Assembly (NCBI GenBank): GCA_902555695.1
Contig: CACDTV010000002.1
Location: forward strand, 62,001 to 126,000
Origin: an uncultured Alphaproteobacteria bacterium
GTDB taxonomy: Bacteria; Pseudomonadota; Alphaproteobacteria; HIMB59
Length of the DNA stretch: 64,000 nt
Reading direction: 5' to 3'
This document shows, piece after piece, positions 38,684 to 47,614 of the stretch (its first letter is position 1; each line of letters starts with the position of its first letter). The translations under genes and the position numbers were made by a program. Below the pieces are notes generated by a model. It had not been told where the DNA came from. It saw nothing but the letters and a program-made list of their open reading frames with translations, and ran no database searches.

Positions 38684-39517
38684 TTAAAAAATCTTATTAT
38701 CTAATGTTTTATTTAATTTATACAGAACTTGACTCCAACCGTCAGGTGCTAACTTTGATGATTTAAAAATATTTTTTTTATTAGAACGCAATTTTGGATA
38801 TGCACCAGAAGAATTTTTAATTAGGCAGGAGTATTTACAAGAATTTAACATGTCAATATCATTTCTACTATCACCCAAAGCAATAGTATTCCTTGAATAT
38901 TTATCACGAAATTGAATATCATAAACATGAGATATTAGCTTTTTAGCTATTCTTTTGTTGCATATAGAAGAAATTTGCATAAACCTACTACCTTTTATAA
39001 AAATTCCATCTTTTTCAAATTTAAGCTCTTTTTTGAATGATTTTAAGTTTGTTGGATTATCATCCCAAAGAATAATTTGACTTGCCTCACGATCCAACAT
39101 CATATTTGTATTATTCAAATTCGTGTATCTTTTTAAAATAATTGGTGAGAGATCTTGGGCAATTAAAAAATTATATTTTTTTTGTTTCTTTTTTAAAAAT
39201 TGATGCCAAACCTTTGAAGATAATTTGGCAATTCTTACTTTCCAATATTTTTCAAAAGAAGATGAGTTTTTAATTTTATTAAATCTTATTTTAGGAAAAT
39301 ATAAAATTGCTCCATTTTCAGTACTAAAGGGCATATTTGATAATTTCAATTCTTTAAGTAATTTTTTACATTCACTGAATGTTTTACTAGTATTAAAAAT
39401 AATTTCATTTTTATTATTGATAATTGTAGAGATCATTTTTTTATTATTTCCAAATGAATAATTATCATGATCTAGAAGAGTTCCATCGAGATCAGTAAAA
39501 ATAAGATATCTTTTCAT
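38684..39517 (-). CDS. HAD-IIB phosphatase, glucosyl/mannosyl-3-phosphoglycerate phosphatase-like
   Basis: 277 aa. HAD motif I is FTDLDGTLLDHD (nucleophile Asp9, acid Asp11); motif II is in NTSKTF; motif IV is ALGDSRNDIDML. The cap type and the SNMPFSTENGAILYF segment match the MpgP/YedP group, which removes phosphate from mannosyl- or glucosyl-3-phosphoglycerate. With gpgS next to it, glucosyl-3-phosphoglycerate is the likely substrate, giving free glucosylglycerate. It overlaps the glycerate kinase gene by 4 bases. Confidence 0.87.
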   Translation of the reverse strand: MKRYLIFTDLDGTLLDHDNYSFGNNKKMISTIINNKNEIIFNTSKTFSECKKLLKELKLSNMPFSTENGAILYFPKIRFNKIKNSSSFEKYWKVRIAKLSSKVWHQFLKKKQKKYNFLIAQDLSPIILKRYTNLNNTNMMLDREASQIILWDDNPTNLKSFKKELKFEKDGIFIKGSRFMQISSICNKRIAKKLISHVYDIQFRDKYSRNTIALGDSRNDIDMLNSCKYSCLIKNSSGAYPKLRSNKKNIFKSSKLAPDGWSQVLYKLNKTLDNKIF

Positions 39518-40365
39518 TTATATGTAATTTTTTTTGCTGTTTGTTTTTTATCTAAAATTATTAATACATTGCAATCACTGGGTGAAGTTAAAAACATCCA
39601 TTTAGATAATTTTTCATAAAATTGTATAAATCTATAGAGTTTCTTTTTTAAAGGATTATTACTATTAGAAGAGCGAAGACCTAATTCTTGTTTATATTTC
39701 CAATCAATTACAAATTTCCAGTTTGGTATTTTAATGAAAATAAAATAACTAAATTTTTTAAAAACTTTTTGATATTCAACTAAAGCCTTATTATATGCAG
39801 TTCTCCATAATAAATTAGAGTCCTCTATTTTTTCTAAATCATTTATATTTTTTTTTAAATAATGTGGGTCTATTGGTTTTGAACCGACACACCAACCCTC
39901 TAAAATAATTAAATCTGCTTTATTTACTTTTCTTCGATATTTTTTCTTATTATCAGTTACTTTATCAAAGACTGGAAGAAATAATGGAAATTTATTACTT
40001 TTAAGATTTCTGATTGTTTGAAACAGTAATTTTAAATTGTGAGTGCCAGGAACACCCCTGGTTTCAAATAAATTTGTATTATATCTTTTAGCCAATAGTT
40101 TTCTTTGATGAGAAGATAAATAAAAGTCATCTATACTAAGAATAACAACATTCTTTGAATAATATTTTTTAAAATATTTTTTAATTTGTAACGACAGAGT
40201 AGATTTACCAGATCCTTGAGATCCAGAAATCATTAATGTTTTTTTATTTTTTATTCTTTTAAATAAATCAATATACGACTTAGCTATTTCATAAGTTAAA
40301 TTTGAACCTGTTAATTTCTTATGAGATGTTACAAGAAAGTCTAATTTATTTTTATTATCAGACAT
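39514..40365 (-). CDS. D-glycerate 3-kinase (plant GLYK-like, P-loop kinase)
   Basis: 283 aa. Walker A ISGSQGSGKSTLS at residues 47-57, then ILSIDDFYLSSHQRKLLA and the TRGVPGTHN motif, and LIILEGWCVG. These are shared by plant-type glycerate kinase and its bacterial YggC-like relatives, distinct from GarK. It would phosphorylate D-glycerate to 3-phosphoglycerate, returning the glycerate released by the phosphorylase to glycolysis or back to GpgS. First gene of the operon; its start lies 10 bases from the tRNA-Arg 3' end. Confidence 0.82.
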   Translation of the reverse strand: MSDNKNKLDFLVTSHKKLTGSNLTYEIAKSYIDLFKRIKNKKTLMISGSQGSGKSTLSLQIKKYFKKYYSKNVVILSIDDFYLSSHQRKLLAKRYNTNLFETRGVPGTHNLKLLFQTIRNLKSNKFPLFLPVFDKVTDNKKKYRRKVNKADLIILEGWCVGSKPIDPHYLKKNINDLEKIEDSNLLWRTAYNKALVEYQKVFKKFSYFIFIKIPNWKFVIDWKYKQELGLRSSNSNNPLKKKLYRFIQFYEKLSKWMFLTSPSDCNVLIILDKKQTAKKITYK

Positions 40366-40375
40366 GGCAAATAGT

Positions 40376-40452
40376 TGGCGCGCTCTGCAGGATTCGAACC
40401 TGCGACCCTCTGCTTAGAAGGCAGATGCTCTATCCAGCTGAGCTAAGAGCGC
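40376..40452 (-). tRNA. tRNA-Arg (anticodon TCT)
   Basis: A 77-base cloverleaf on the minus strand. Acceptor GCGCTCT pairs with AGAGCGC, with discriminator G and an encoded CCA (plus-strand TGG at 40376-40378). The D-arm contains AGCTCAGCTGGATAGAGC, the anticodon loop CTTCTAA gives TCT, and the T-loop is GTTCGAATC. It reads AGA, the preferred Arg codon in this AT-rich genome. It sits between the glycerate kinase start and the liv transporter. Confidence 0.97.
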
Positions 40453-40515
40453 ATTTATTGGAATATTTACCACTTCAACTTTATATTTTCTACTTTAATA
40501 TGCATTAATTTTTAA

Positions 40516-41292
40516 ATGAACAATATTTTAATTAAAGTCGAAAATTTGGTGAAAACATTTGGTGGATTAGTTGCACTAAATGATTGCTCCTTAGAAATTA
40601 AGGATAAAGCAATAACAGGAATTATTGGACCTAATGGATCTGGTAAAACTACTTTATTTAATGTAATAACTGGTAATCTGAAGCCAGATACAGGTAAAGT
40701 TTTCTATAATGGTGTTGAAATAACTAATGAAGAGTCGCACGACTTATTTCATTTAGGAGTATTAAGAACATTTCAAATAGCACACGAATTTTCAAATATG
40801 ACAGTTATTGAAAATTTAATGGTGGTGCCGGGTAATCAAAAAGGTGAAAAGCTTCTATATTCATTGATGAATAGTCAAAAAATTAAAAAAGAGGATGAAT
40901 TAATAAAAGATAAAGCCATGGAGGTTTTAAAATTTTTGAAAATTGAACACCTTAAAAATGAGAGAGCTGGAAATTTATCTGGAGGTCAAAAAAAACTTTT
41001 AGAATTAGCAAGAACAATGATGGTAGATGCTAAAATAGTTTTTTTAGATGAAGTTGGTGCAGGAGTTAATAAAACACTCCTTAGAGACATAAGTGACTCA
41101 ATTTTAAAACTTAATCAAGATAAAGGTTACACATTTTGTATGATTGAACATGATTTTAACTTTATAAGTGAGTTGTGTGACCCCGTAATAGTTTTAGCTG
41201 AGGGATCAGTTCTTTTTAAAGGTTCTGCTGATGATGTTAAGTCAAATGAACAGGTTATTGAGTCTTATTTAGGTAAGGGATTAAAAAAATAA
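40516..41292 (+). CDS. livG: Branched-chain amino acid-type ABC transporter ATP-binding protein (LivG)
   Basis: 258-aa ATPase. Walker A GPNGSGKTT near residue 36, signature LSGGQKKLLELARTM, Walker B KIVFLDEVGAGVN (family normally DEP, here DEV), and the LivG-specific C-terminal ILKLNQDKGYTFCMIEHDF H-loop. The stop and the livF start share a base (TAATG). Together with the next three genes it forms a high-affinity importer of hydrophobic amino acids, urea or other amides; the substrate is set by the convergent binding-protein gene. Confidence 0.93.
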   Translation: MNNILIKVENLVKTFGGLVALNDCSLEIKDKAITGIIGPNGSGKTTLFNVITGNLKPDTGKVFYNGVEITNEESHDLFHLGVLRTFQIAHEFSNMTVIENLMVVPGNQKGEKLLYSLMNSQKIKKEDELIKDKAMEVLKFLKIEHLKNERAGNLSGGQKKLLELARTMMVDAKIVFLDEVGAGVNKTLLRDISDSILKLNQDKGYTFCMIEHDFNFISELCDPVIVLAEGSVLFKGSADDVKSNEQVIESYLGKGLKK

Positions 41293-41993
41293 TGTTTTTT
41301 TCTGCTTCAAATTTAACAGGTGGTTATGGAGGTGTGAACATTATCGAAGAGTGTTCTTTTAGTGTTAATAGAGGTGAAATTGTGTCGATACTGGGTCCTA
41401 ATGGTGCTGGTAAATCGACAGCAATGAAAGCAATGCTTGGTATACTTGACTTAAAAAGTGGAAATGTCGTACTTGACGGGCAAGATATCACAAAACTTAA
41501 AACACAAGATAGAATAAAGCTTGGTATCTCCTTTGTGCCTCAAATTAAGAATATATTCACAGAATTAACAGTAAAAGAAAACTTAGAGATGGGGGCCTTT
41601 TTAAACGATACAAATTTATCAACGAGATTAGAGGAGATGTATGATTTATTTCCTATAATTAAAGAGAAAAAAGATCAATTTGCAGGGGAATTATCAGGTG
41701 GTCAACGACAGCAGGTTGCAATCGCCAGAGCTTTAATGACTGAGCCAAATGTTTTAATGCTAGACGAACCAACTGCAGGGGTTTCACCTGTAATAATGAC
41801 AGAATTATTTGAGCACATACTAAATATAAAAAAACAAAACATAGCTATATTAATGGTTGAGCAAAATGCCCGCCAAGCTTTAGAAATATCTGACCGAGGT
41901 TATATTTTAGTGACAGGAAAAAATGCTTACGAAGGCAAAGGTGATTATCTTCTAAATGATAAAGAGATAAGGAAGGCTTTTTTAGGTGGATAA
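41292..41993 (+). CDS. livF: Branched-chain amino acid-type ABC transporter ATP-binding protein (LivF)
   Basis: 233-aa second ATPase of the pair. Walker A GPNGAGKST, signature ELSGGQRQQVAIARAL, Walker B VLMLDEPTAGVSP, and the IAILMVEQNARQAL H-loop region typical of LivF. The starts and stops of livG, livF and livH are butted together, so stoichiometric expression is likely. Confidence 0.94.
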   Translation: MFFSASNLTGGYGGVNIIEECSFSVNRGEIVSILGPNGAGKSTAMKAMLGILDLKSGNVVLDGQDITKLKTQDRIKLGISFVPQIKNIFTELTVKENLEMGAFLNDTNLSTRLEEMYDLFPIIKEKKDQFAGELSGGQRQQVAIARALMTEPNVLMLDEPTAGVSPVIMTELFEHILNIKKQNIAILMVEQNARQALEISDRGYILVTGKNAYEGKGDYLLNDKEIRKAFLGG

Positions 41994-43004
41994 ATGGATT
42001 TCTTAAACTCGATCATACTTCTTACAAACTTTATTATTGTGCCTGGAATAACTTATGGATCTCAGCTAGCATTAGGTGCAATTGGAGTAACTCTTATTTA
42101 TGGTGTTTTAAGATTTGCTAACTTTGCCTATGGGGACTTGATGGCTTTTGGAACGATGATTGTAATACTTGTTACTTGGTTTTTAAAGTCAAAAGGAATT
42201 ACATTTGGCTTGCTTCCAACTGCTTTACTAGCGTTACCAGTTGGTATCCTATTGACCATTGTAGTGAGTTTATTTTTTGACAAAACGGTATTTGAATATT
42301 ACAGAAATAAAAAAAGCGACCCTGTAACTTTTATAGTTGTTAGTCTTGGTATTATGTTTGTTTTAAACGCAGTGGTTAGAATTATCATTGGGCCAAATGA
42401 TATTAACTTTATGGATGGTCATAAGTTTATTATGAAAGCTAGAGAATTTAAACAAATGACAGGACTAAATGAGGGATTGGCATTAAAATCAACTCAAGTG
42501 ATAACATTAATAACAACAATAATTACATGCTCCATACTTTTTTATTTTTTAAATAAAACAAAAACAGGCAAATCTATGAGAGCCTATTCAAATAATGAGG
42601 ATTTGGCTTTACTATCAGGTATTGATCCAAAAAAAATTGTTTTACTGACTTGGATAATCGTTTCAATTTTAGCGACAGTCGCTGGAACTTTGTATGGATT
42701 GGATAAAAGTTTTAAACCATTTACTTATTTTAATAACCTTCTGCCCATTTTTGCAGCAACAATTGTTGGTGGTATTGGAAATCCTTTAGGTGCATTTTAT
42801 GGGGGCTTTCTAATTGCTTTCTCTGAAATAGGCCTTACCTATGCTTATAAAAAATTTTTTAAGTACATCATGCCTGAGGGTTTAGAACCAAGCACACTAA
42901 TACAATTTATCTCTACTGATTATAAATTCGCGATCTCTTTTGCGATATTGATAGTGGTTCTTATTTTTAGGCCAAATGGTATCTTTAAAGGAAAAGTCAT
43001 ATGA
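41994..43004 (+). CDS. livH: Branched-chain amino acid-type ABC transporter permease (LivH)
   Basis: 336-aa inner-membrane permease with about eight to nine hydrophobic helices. GAIGVTLIYGVLRFANFAYGD near residue 28 and the coupling-helix region SGIDPKKIVLLTWI, followed by ATIVGGIGNPLGAFYGG, are the LivH signatures. It starts directly after the livF stop and overlaps livM by 4 bases. Confidence 0.92.
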   Translation: MDFLNSIILLTNFIIVPGITYGSQLALGAIGVTLIYGVLRFANFAYGDLMAFGTMIVILVTWFLKSKGITFGLLPTALLALPVGILLTIVVSLFFDKTVFEYYRNKKSDPVTFIVVSLGIMFVLNAVVRIIIGPNDINFMDGHKFIMKAREFKQMTGLNEGLALKSTQVITLITTIITCSILFYFLNKTKTGKSMRAYSNNEDLALLSGIDPKKIVLLTWIIVSILATVAGTLYGLDKSFKPFTYFNNLLPIFAATIVGGIGNPLGAFYGGFLIAFSEIGLTYAYKKFFKYIMPEGLEPSTLIQFISTDYKFAISFAILIVVLIFRPNGIFKGKVI

Positions 43005-44371
43005 TCAATAATTCTGACTTTAAAATTTGTTTCTCAGTAATGACAGTTTTAACCATTTTAGTAGGTTTATTTCAATCATGGGGTATTGCATTATCAATGT
43101 TAAATCTCTGTCTTATCTCTGCTGTTATGGCGATGGGAGTAAATATACAATGGGGTTTTGCAGGGTTAATTAATTTTGGTGTAATGGGCTTTTTGGCCAT
43201 AGGTGGTCTAGCTACTATTTTAGTTTCAGTTCCACCTGTTCCTGAAGCATGGAGCGCTGGTGGGTTAGGAATTTTAATTTCTGGTTTATTTTTAGTTGCA
43301 GTTGTTTTTAGTGTTTTAATAATTAATAAAAAAATTCCAAATTATAAATATAAAAATTATTTTATATTCTTTATCATAGTTTTATCTATACCCTTACTTA
43401 AATTTATAGCTGGTCCATCAATTAGTAAAATTGAGTCAATAAATGCCGCTACATCAGGTTTCTTAGGTGGAGCCAATTTGCCAATTATATTTTCATGGTT
43501 TGTTGGTGCAATTTTGTGTGCACTCGTAGCCTTTGTCGTAGGAAAAGTTTGTTTAGGATTAAGGTCTGACTATTTAGCAATATCAACTTTATTAGTCTCG
43601 GGAATAATAATAACAATTGTAAAACATGAGGAGTGGCTATCAAGGGGAGTAAAGAATGTTATTGGTTTAAAAAGACCAGTTCCATATGAAGTAGATATAC
43701 AAAACTCTGAGTGGTTTATTAAGCTAGTTGAGTTTTTTAACTCTTCAAAACTATCAAATATATTAGACTCTGATGAAAAGGTTTCTCTGCTTAATCAATT
43801 AGTTATCACCTCATCTGGTGTTTTTGTAAAGCTTTGCTTTAGTCTTATATTTTTAGTAGTTGTAATTACAATACTTTACTTTTCAGAAAAAGCCTTGAAT
43901 TCTCCTTGGGGTAGAATGATGAGGGCAATAAGAGACAACGAAGAGGCAGCTAAAGCTATGGGTAAAAATGTTGTCAAGCAACACCTATTTATTTTTATGT
44001 TAGGTTCTGCAATTATTGGATTTGCGGGTGCAATGCTTGTAACATATGACGGACTATTTACGCCATCCAGCTATCAACCATTAAGATATACCTTTCTTAT
44101 ATGGGTAATGGTCCTATTAGGAGGAACAGGTAACAATTATGGTGCAATATTAGGTGGATTTGTTGTTTGGTTTATTTGGATACAATCTGCTCCATTTGCA
44201 TTATTAGTTATCAATATTTTCACAAACCATTTAGAAGAAACTAATTATATAAAAGAACATCTATTGAATAGCGTCCCATACTTTCGATATTTGATGATGG
44301 GTCTTGGACTTTTATTAGTTATGAGGTATCGCCCAAAAGGGCTACTTCCAGAAAAAATTATTAAGAATTAA
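43001..44371 (+). CDS. livM: Branched-chain amino acid-type ABC transporter permease (LivM)
   Basis: 456-aa permease partner. MAMGVNIQWGFAGLINFGVMGF and the RAIRDNEEAAKAMGKNV coupling-helix segment, then VLLGGTGNNYGAILGGF, identify LivM. It is longer than many LivM proteins (about 320-420 aa), mainly through the region between residues 195 and 290. Its message ends at a stem-loop shared with the convergent binding-protein gene. Confidence 0.9.
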   Translation: MINNSDFKICFSVMTVLTILVGLFQSWGIALSMLNLCLISAVMAMGVNIQWGFAGLINFGVMGFLAIGGLATILVSVPPVPEAWSAGGLGILISGLFLVAVVFSVLIINKKIPNYKYKNYFIFFIIVLSIPLLKFIAGPSISKIESINAATSGFLGGANLPIIFSWFVGAILCALVAFVVGKVCLGLRSDYLAISTLLVSGIIITIVKHEEWLSRGVKNVIGLKRPVPYEVDIQNSEWFIKLVEFFNSSKLSNILDSDEKVSLLNQLVITSSGVFVKLCFSLIFLVVVITILYFSEKALNSPWGRMMRAIRDNEEAAKAMGKNVVKQHLFIFMLGSAIIGFAGAMLVTYDGLFTPSSYQPLRYTFLIWVMVLLGGTGNNYGAILGGFVVWFIWIQSAPFALLVINIFTNHLEETNYIKEHLLNSVPYFRYLMMGLGLLLVMRYRPKGLLPEKIIKN

Positions 44372-44379
44372 CATAACAA

Positions 44380-44404
44380 TAGCCCCACCAAAATGATGGG
44401 GCTA
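44380..44404. terminator. Stem-loop between convergent livM and the binding-protein gene
   Basis: A perfect 8-bp inverted repeat (TAGCCCCA at 44380-44387 with TGGGGCTA at 44397-44404) around a 9-base loop. It lies between two 3' ends and can serve both transcripts. A T-rich tail follows only in the minus-strand sense (TTGTTATGTTAATT), so it looks best as a terminator for the binding-protein gene. In such an AT-rich region this GC stem stands out. Confidence 0.7.
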
Positions 44405-44415
44405 AAAAATAATAA

Positions 44416-45591
44416 TTATCTTTGTGCTACGTCAGTAAATTGACCGCCTTCAATTCCCTTTTCAAGGAATGCTCCAAACGCTTCTCCTACTTCAGTAAAA
44501 TTAACATCTGTGGCTCCGTCATAGTCAACTGCAAAACCTGCACAAGCAAGCTCGAGACCTTTACTTAATTCACCAGCAAAAATCTTAGTACCAGGACCAT
44601 TAGCTACACTCATAATATTTGCAGCTACAGTTGCACTGTCATCGGATCCACCTTTACACATTGCTAGCATGATTAATGCAGCTGCGTCATATGACTCTCC
44701 AACGTAAACTGATGGATCAACTCCGTTAGCTTCAGCGTATGCTTTAAACTTCATTGCACCAGCACCTAAAGAACCAGGCATTGAACCAAATGAACCATCA
44801 AGATCTGAACCAAATGTGTCCGTTAATGAGTCACCAATCATACCATCAGATAAAACAAATGTATCAAAAGCACCAGTATCTAAGGAACCTTGAATAATTT
44901 GGTTCCCACCTTGGTCTAGGTAGCCTATAACAACTAAAGCATCCCCACCAGCTGATGAAAGAACACCTACTTCAGCACTATAGTCAGCTTTGTCACCTTC
45001 GTGAGCAGTTTTAGCTGTCACATCAATACCTCTTGCAATTGCTGCAGCTTCATACACATCAGCTAAACCAACACCGTAGTCTGTATTAACGTAAGTAATT
45101 GCAACACTTGAAATACCTCTGTCACTAGTAATGTCTGCTAATACCTCTCCACCTCTAGCATCAGAAGGGGCTGTTCTGAAAAACAAACCATTGTCCTCTG
45201 CAGTAGTTAAAGCAGGTGAAGTTGCAGATGGTGAAATCATTGGAACACCATTAGGCACAGCAACATTTGAAAGGACTGCACCTGTAACACCAGAACAGTC
45301 TGCTCCCATAATTGCAGTAACACCCTGTGAAATTAAAAATTCAGCTGCAGATGCTGCCGCTGCTGAGTCGATACATGTTGAGTCAGCTCTTATAGAACTA
45401 ACAGTTGAACCACCTAATAGTTTACCAGAGTCTGAAGCTTCATTAAAAGCTAACTCAGCTCCTGCAGCCATACCTGGCGTTAATGATTCAATAGGTCCTG
45501 TAAAACCTAAAATAATGCCAACTTTAACTTCTTTAGCGTATGACGTGCTAAACATAAATAAAGCAAGCAGAGTAGTAATGAACTTAATCAT
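44416..45591 (-). CDS. livK: Periplasmic substrate-binding protein of the branched-chain amino acid ABC transporter
   Basis: 391 aa, type I periplasmic-binding fold. A Sec signal peptide ends STSYAKEVK, and the mature start KVGIILGFTGPIES, the MGADCSGVTGAV loop and VNTDYGVGLADVY are typical of LivK-like proteins. It is convergent with livGFHM and is the only binding protein near them. The message has a strong Shine-Dalgarno (AAGGGGGAAAGAA before the ATG at 45591). Its codons are clearly richer in G and C than neighbours, with many Ala and Gly, as expected for a very abundant protein. Confidence 0.92.
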   Translation of the reverse strand: MIKFITTLLALFMFSTSYAKEVKVGIILGFTGPIESLTPGMAAGAELAFNEASDSGKLLGGSTVSSIRADSTCIDSAAAASAAEFLISQGVTAIMGADCSGVTGAVLSNVAVPNGVPMISPSATSPALTTAEDNGLFFRTAPSDARGGEVLADITSDRGISSVAITYVNTDYGVGLADVYEAAAIARGIDVTAKTAHEGDKADYSAEVGVLSSAGGDALVVIGYLDQGGNQIIQGSLDTGAFDTFVLSDGMIGDSLTDTFGSDLDGSFGSMPGSLGAGAMKFKAYAEANGVDPSVYVGESYDAAALIMLAMCKGGSDDSATVAANIMSVANGPGTKIFAGELSKGLELACAGFAVDYDGATDVNFTEVGEAFGAFLEKGIEGGQFTDVAQR

Positions 45592-45607
45592 TTCTTTCCC
45601 CCTTATT
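45592..45607 (-). promoter_or_regulatory. Strong ribosome binding site of livK
   Basis: On the minus strand the sequence before the ATG reads TAAGGGGGAAAGAA, the longest purine-rich Shine-Dalgarno-like stretch noticed in the window. It agrees with high expression of the binding protein. Most other genes here have weak or no visible Shine-Dalgarno. Confidence 0.6.
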
Positions 45608-45664
45608 AATTAATAATTATGCAGTGATAATAGTATTATATTTGAAAAAATGAATATTTAATTA

Positions 45665-45973
45665 CTAATGTGTCCAAGAAGTTTTTCTATTATTTGAGAA
45701 ATTACTGGCATAACTCTTTGGTTTTACTGGTTTATAGGTTTGATCAACAACCCTGTATTGATATGAGTTCTTTTGACACCATAAGATAGCATCATCTAAG
45801 CTGTCAAAGTTTAATTTTAATTGTTTAGTTGTGTTTTTTGAGCTATTCCAGCCCATTAATACATCCTTTTGAAGACTAGGATCAAACTCAAACTCGATAA
45901 TCCAAACCTTAGTTTTCTTTAATCCTGATTGCATATTAGTTTTTGACGGACGCTTAATTGTTACTTTTTTCAT
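45665..45973 (-). CDS. NDUFS4-like complex I accessory protein
   Basis: 102 aa of the ETC complex I subunit family (NDUFS4 / 18 kDa). KRPSKTNMQSGLKKTKVWIIEFE, then DVLMGWNSSKNTTKQLKLNFDSLDDA, and the C-terminal KPKSYASNFSNNRKTSWTH correspond to the conserved blocks of this family, which is present in alphaproteobacteria and mitochondria. It stabilises the peripheral arm of NADH:ubiquinone oxidoreductase. The start is only 8 bases after the tRNA-Pro CCA end, so the gene is probably expressed from the tRNA transcript. Confidence 0.9.
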   Translation of the reverse strand: MKKVTIKRPSKTNMQSGLKKTKVWIIEFEFDPSLQKDVLMGWNSSKNTTKQLKLNFDSLDDAILWCQKNSYQYRVVDQTYKPVKPKSYASNFSNNRKTSWTH

Positions 45974-45981
45974 CTTGTTTT

Positions 45982-46058
<77 letters not shown>

Positions 46059-46110
46059 AGTATTGAATATATATACTTTTGTCTTATAAATAGTCAAACA
46101 GTTAAATTTC

Positions 46111-46680
46111 ATGCAAAAAGTAACTAAAATAAAAAAATTACTTATATCAAACAGCTTTTTCAAGTTTTGGAAATATCAATTTTTAGTTCGTAGCTATAAC
46201 AAGAAAATAAAACCTTATAAGATTTTTAGAGAAATATTAAATGTTGGAGATGTGGTTTTTGGTCTTTGTTTTAGTCCTGAGGAGAAAAAGTTTTATTTGA
46301 TCAAGCAATTCAGACCATTTTACTTTGTCAGAAATAAAAAATTAAAATATGAAATTGTAGGAGGATTAGTAGATAAAGGTGAGTCGCTTATTACTGCTTT
46401 AAAAAGAGAAATTAAAGAAGAAATAGGAGTTAAAACAAAAAAAATTGTGAAATTAACTACATACTGCCCAGTACCAGGCTACTCTGATGAAATAGTTCAT
46501 GTTTATTATGCAGAGGTTGAAAAAATAAAGCTAAAAACTCTGTATAATAGAAATGAGAATGAGGAAATTAAAATTTTTAAATTAAGTCTAACTGAGTTAA
46601 AAAAAATTAATGAAAGTAAATCTATACAAAACGTCCTAACAAAAATTTCTATTTATGAGTATTTTAAAAAATTTAAATAG
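46111..46680 (+). CDS. NUDIX hydrolase, ADP-ribose pyrophosphatase-like
   Basis: 189 aa. The Nudix box reads GGLVDKGESLITALKREIKEEIG (G-x5-E-x7-REUxEExGU), preceded by the FYLIKQFRPF strand and followed by CPVPGYSDEIVHVYYAE. This layout is like NudF/TrgB ADP-ribose pyrophosphatase. It cleaves a nucleoside diphosphate linked to another moiety; the exact substrate is unproven. The 3' end overlaps serA tail to tail by 8 bases. Confidence 0.85.
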   Translation: MQKVTKIKKLLISNSFFKFWKYQFLVRSYNKKIKPYKIFREILNVGDVVFGLCFSPEEKKFYLIKQFRPFYFVRNKKLKYEIVGGLVDKGESLITALKREIKEEIGVKTKKIVKLTTYCPVPGYSDEIVHVYYAEVEKIKLKTLYNRNENEEIKIFKLSLTELKKINESKSIQNVLTKISIYEYFKKFK

Positions 46681-47614
46681 AGTTAACGTTATTAACAATC
46701 TTATTTTCTTTTAAAAAATCAGCAACTTGATTTGCTACGTCAATTGCTACATTAGATTGAGCTTCCTTTGACGAAGCTCCTAAATGAGGTGTGAGAAGTA
46801 AATTTTTAGTTCCAAACATTATATTATCTGTTGCAGGCTCATTTTCATAAACATCAATTGCAGCACCTGCAATAATTTCATTATTGAGTGCATCTTTTAA
46901 ATCAGACTCATTAATCAGACCGCCCCTAGCACAATTTATAATCACAGATGTGGGTTTCATTGTTGATATTGTTTCTTTGTTAATCATATATTTTGTTTCA
47001 TCATTCAATTTCGTATGAAGAGAAATAATATCAGCTTCCTTAATTAAATCTTCTGTTGAAACCTTTTTAACATCAAATTTTGATAAATCATCATCACTTG
47101 CTGATTTAGAATTAGTAATAATTTTCATTCCAATTGTTGAGCATATTTCAGTAACTCTTTGGCCTATGTTACCATAGCCTACAATTCCAAGTGTTTTTCC
47201 TTTAAGTTCAGTACCAATAAACTTAGGTTTTTCCCATTTACCTTGATGGGTTGAATCGTTAGCCAGATGAATATTTCTCATAATAGAAAACATTAAACCA
47301 ACACTTAACTCAGCAGTTGCCTCTAAATTTCCTAGAGGCGTATTCATTACAAGAATTCGATTTTTTGTTGCTTGATCTAGGTCAACATTATCAACTCCAA
47401 CTCCTGCTCTACCTATAACTTTGAGGTTATTACAATCAGCAAGAATATCTGATGTAAGTTTAGTTGCAGATCTGATTAAAATGCCATCATATTGATCAAT
47501 CACACCTTTAAGTTCCTCAGGGGACATCCCAGTTTTGATATCATAATCAATTTGTTTTGACTTTAAGACATCTTCTACCTTATCACTCATCTTATCAGAA
47601 ATTAATATCTTCAT
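46673..47614 (-). CDS. serA: D-3-phosphoglycerate dehydrogenase (short form)
   Basis: 313-aa D-2-hydroxyacid dehydrogenase. The Rossmann motif GIVGYGNIGQRV is present, with catalytic Arg in INCARGGLINE, Glu in ENEPA, and His in LTPHLGASSKEAQ. The C-terminal ACT-type serine-sensing domain of long SerA proteins is absent. It oxidises 3-phosphoglycerate in the first step of serine synthesis; the neighbouring serC supports this over other 2-hydroxyacid substrates. One-base overlap with serC. Confidence 0.9.
   Translation of the reverse strand: MKILISDKMSDKVEDVLKSKQIDYDIKTGMSPEELKGVIDQYDGILIRSATKLTSDILADCNNLKVIGRAGVGVDNVDLDQATKNRILVMNTPLGNLEATAELSVGLMFSIMRNIHLANDSTHQGKWEKPKFIGTELKGKTLGIVGYGNIGQRVTEICSTIGMKIITNSKSASDDDLSKFDVKKVSTEDLIKEADIISLHTKLNDETKYMINKETISTMKPTSVIINCARGGLINESDLKDALNNEIIAGAAIDVYENEPATDNIMFGTKNLLLTPHLGASSKEAQSNVAIDVANQVADFLKENKIVNNVNSI

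Noticed and set aside
40302-40508. Open frame across tRNA-Arg
   Set aside because: Same reason: it crosses an intact tRNA gene and the start of the glycerate kinase gene.
45131-45613. 160-codon open frame antisense to livK
   Set aside because: It is a shadow of the alanine-rich livK coding sequence, with no initiation signal or family resemblance.
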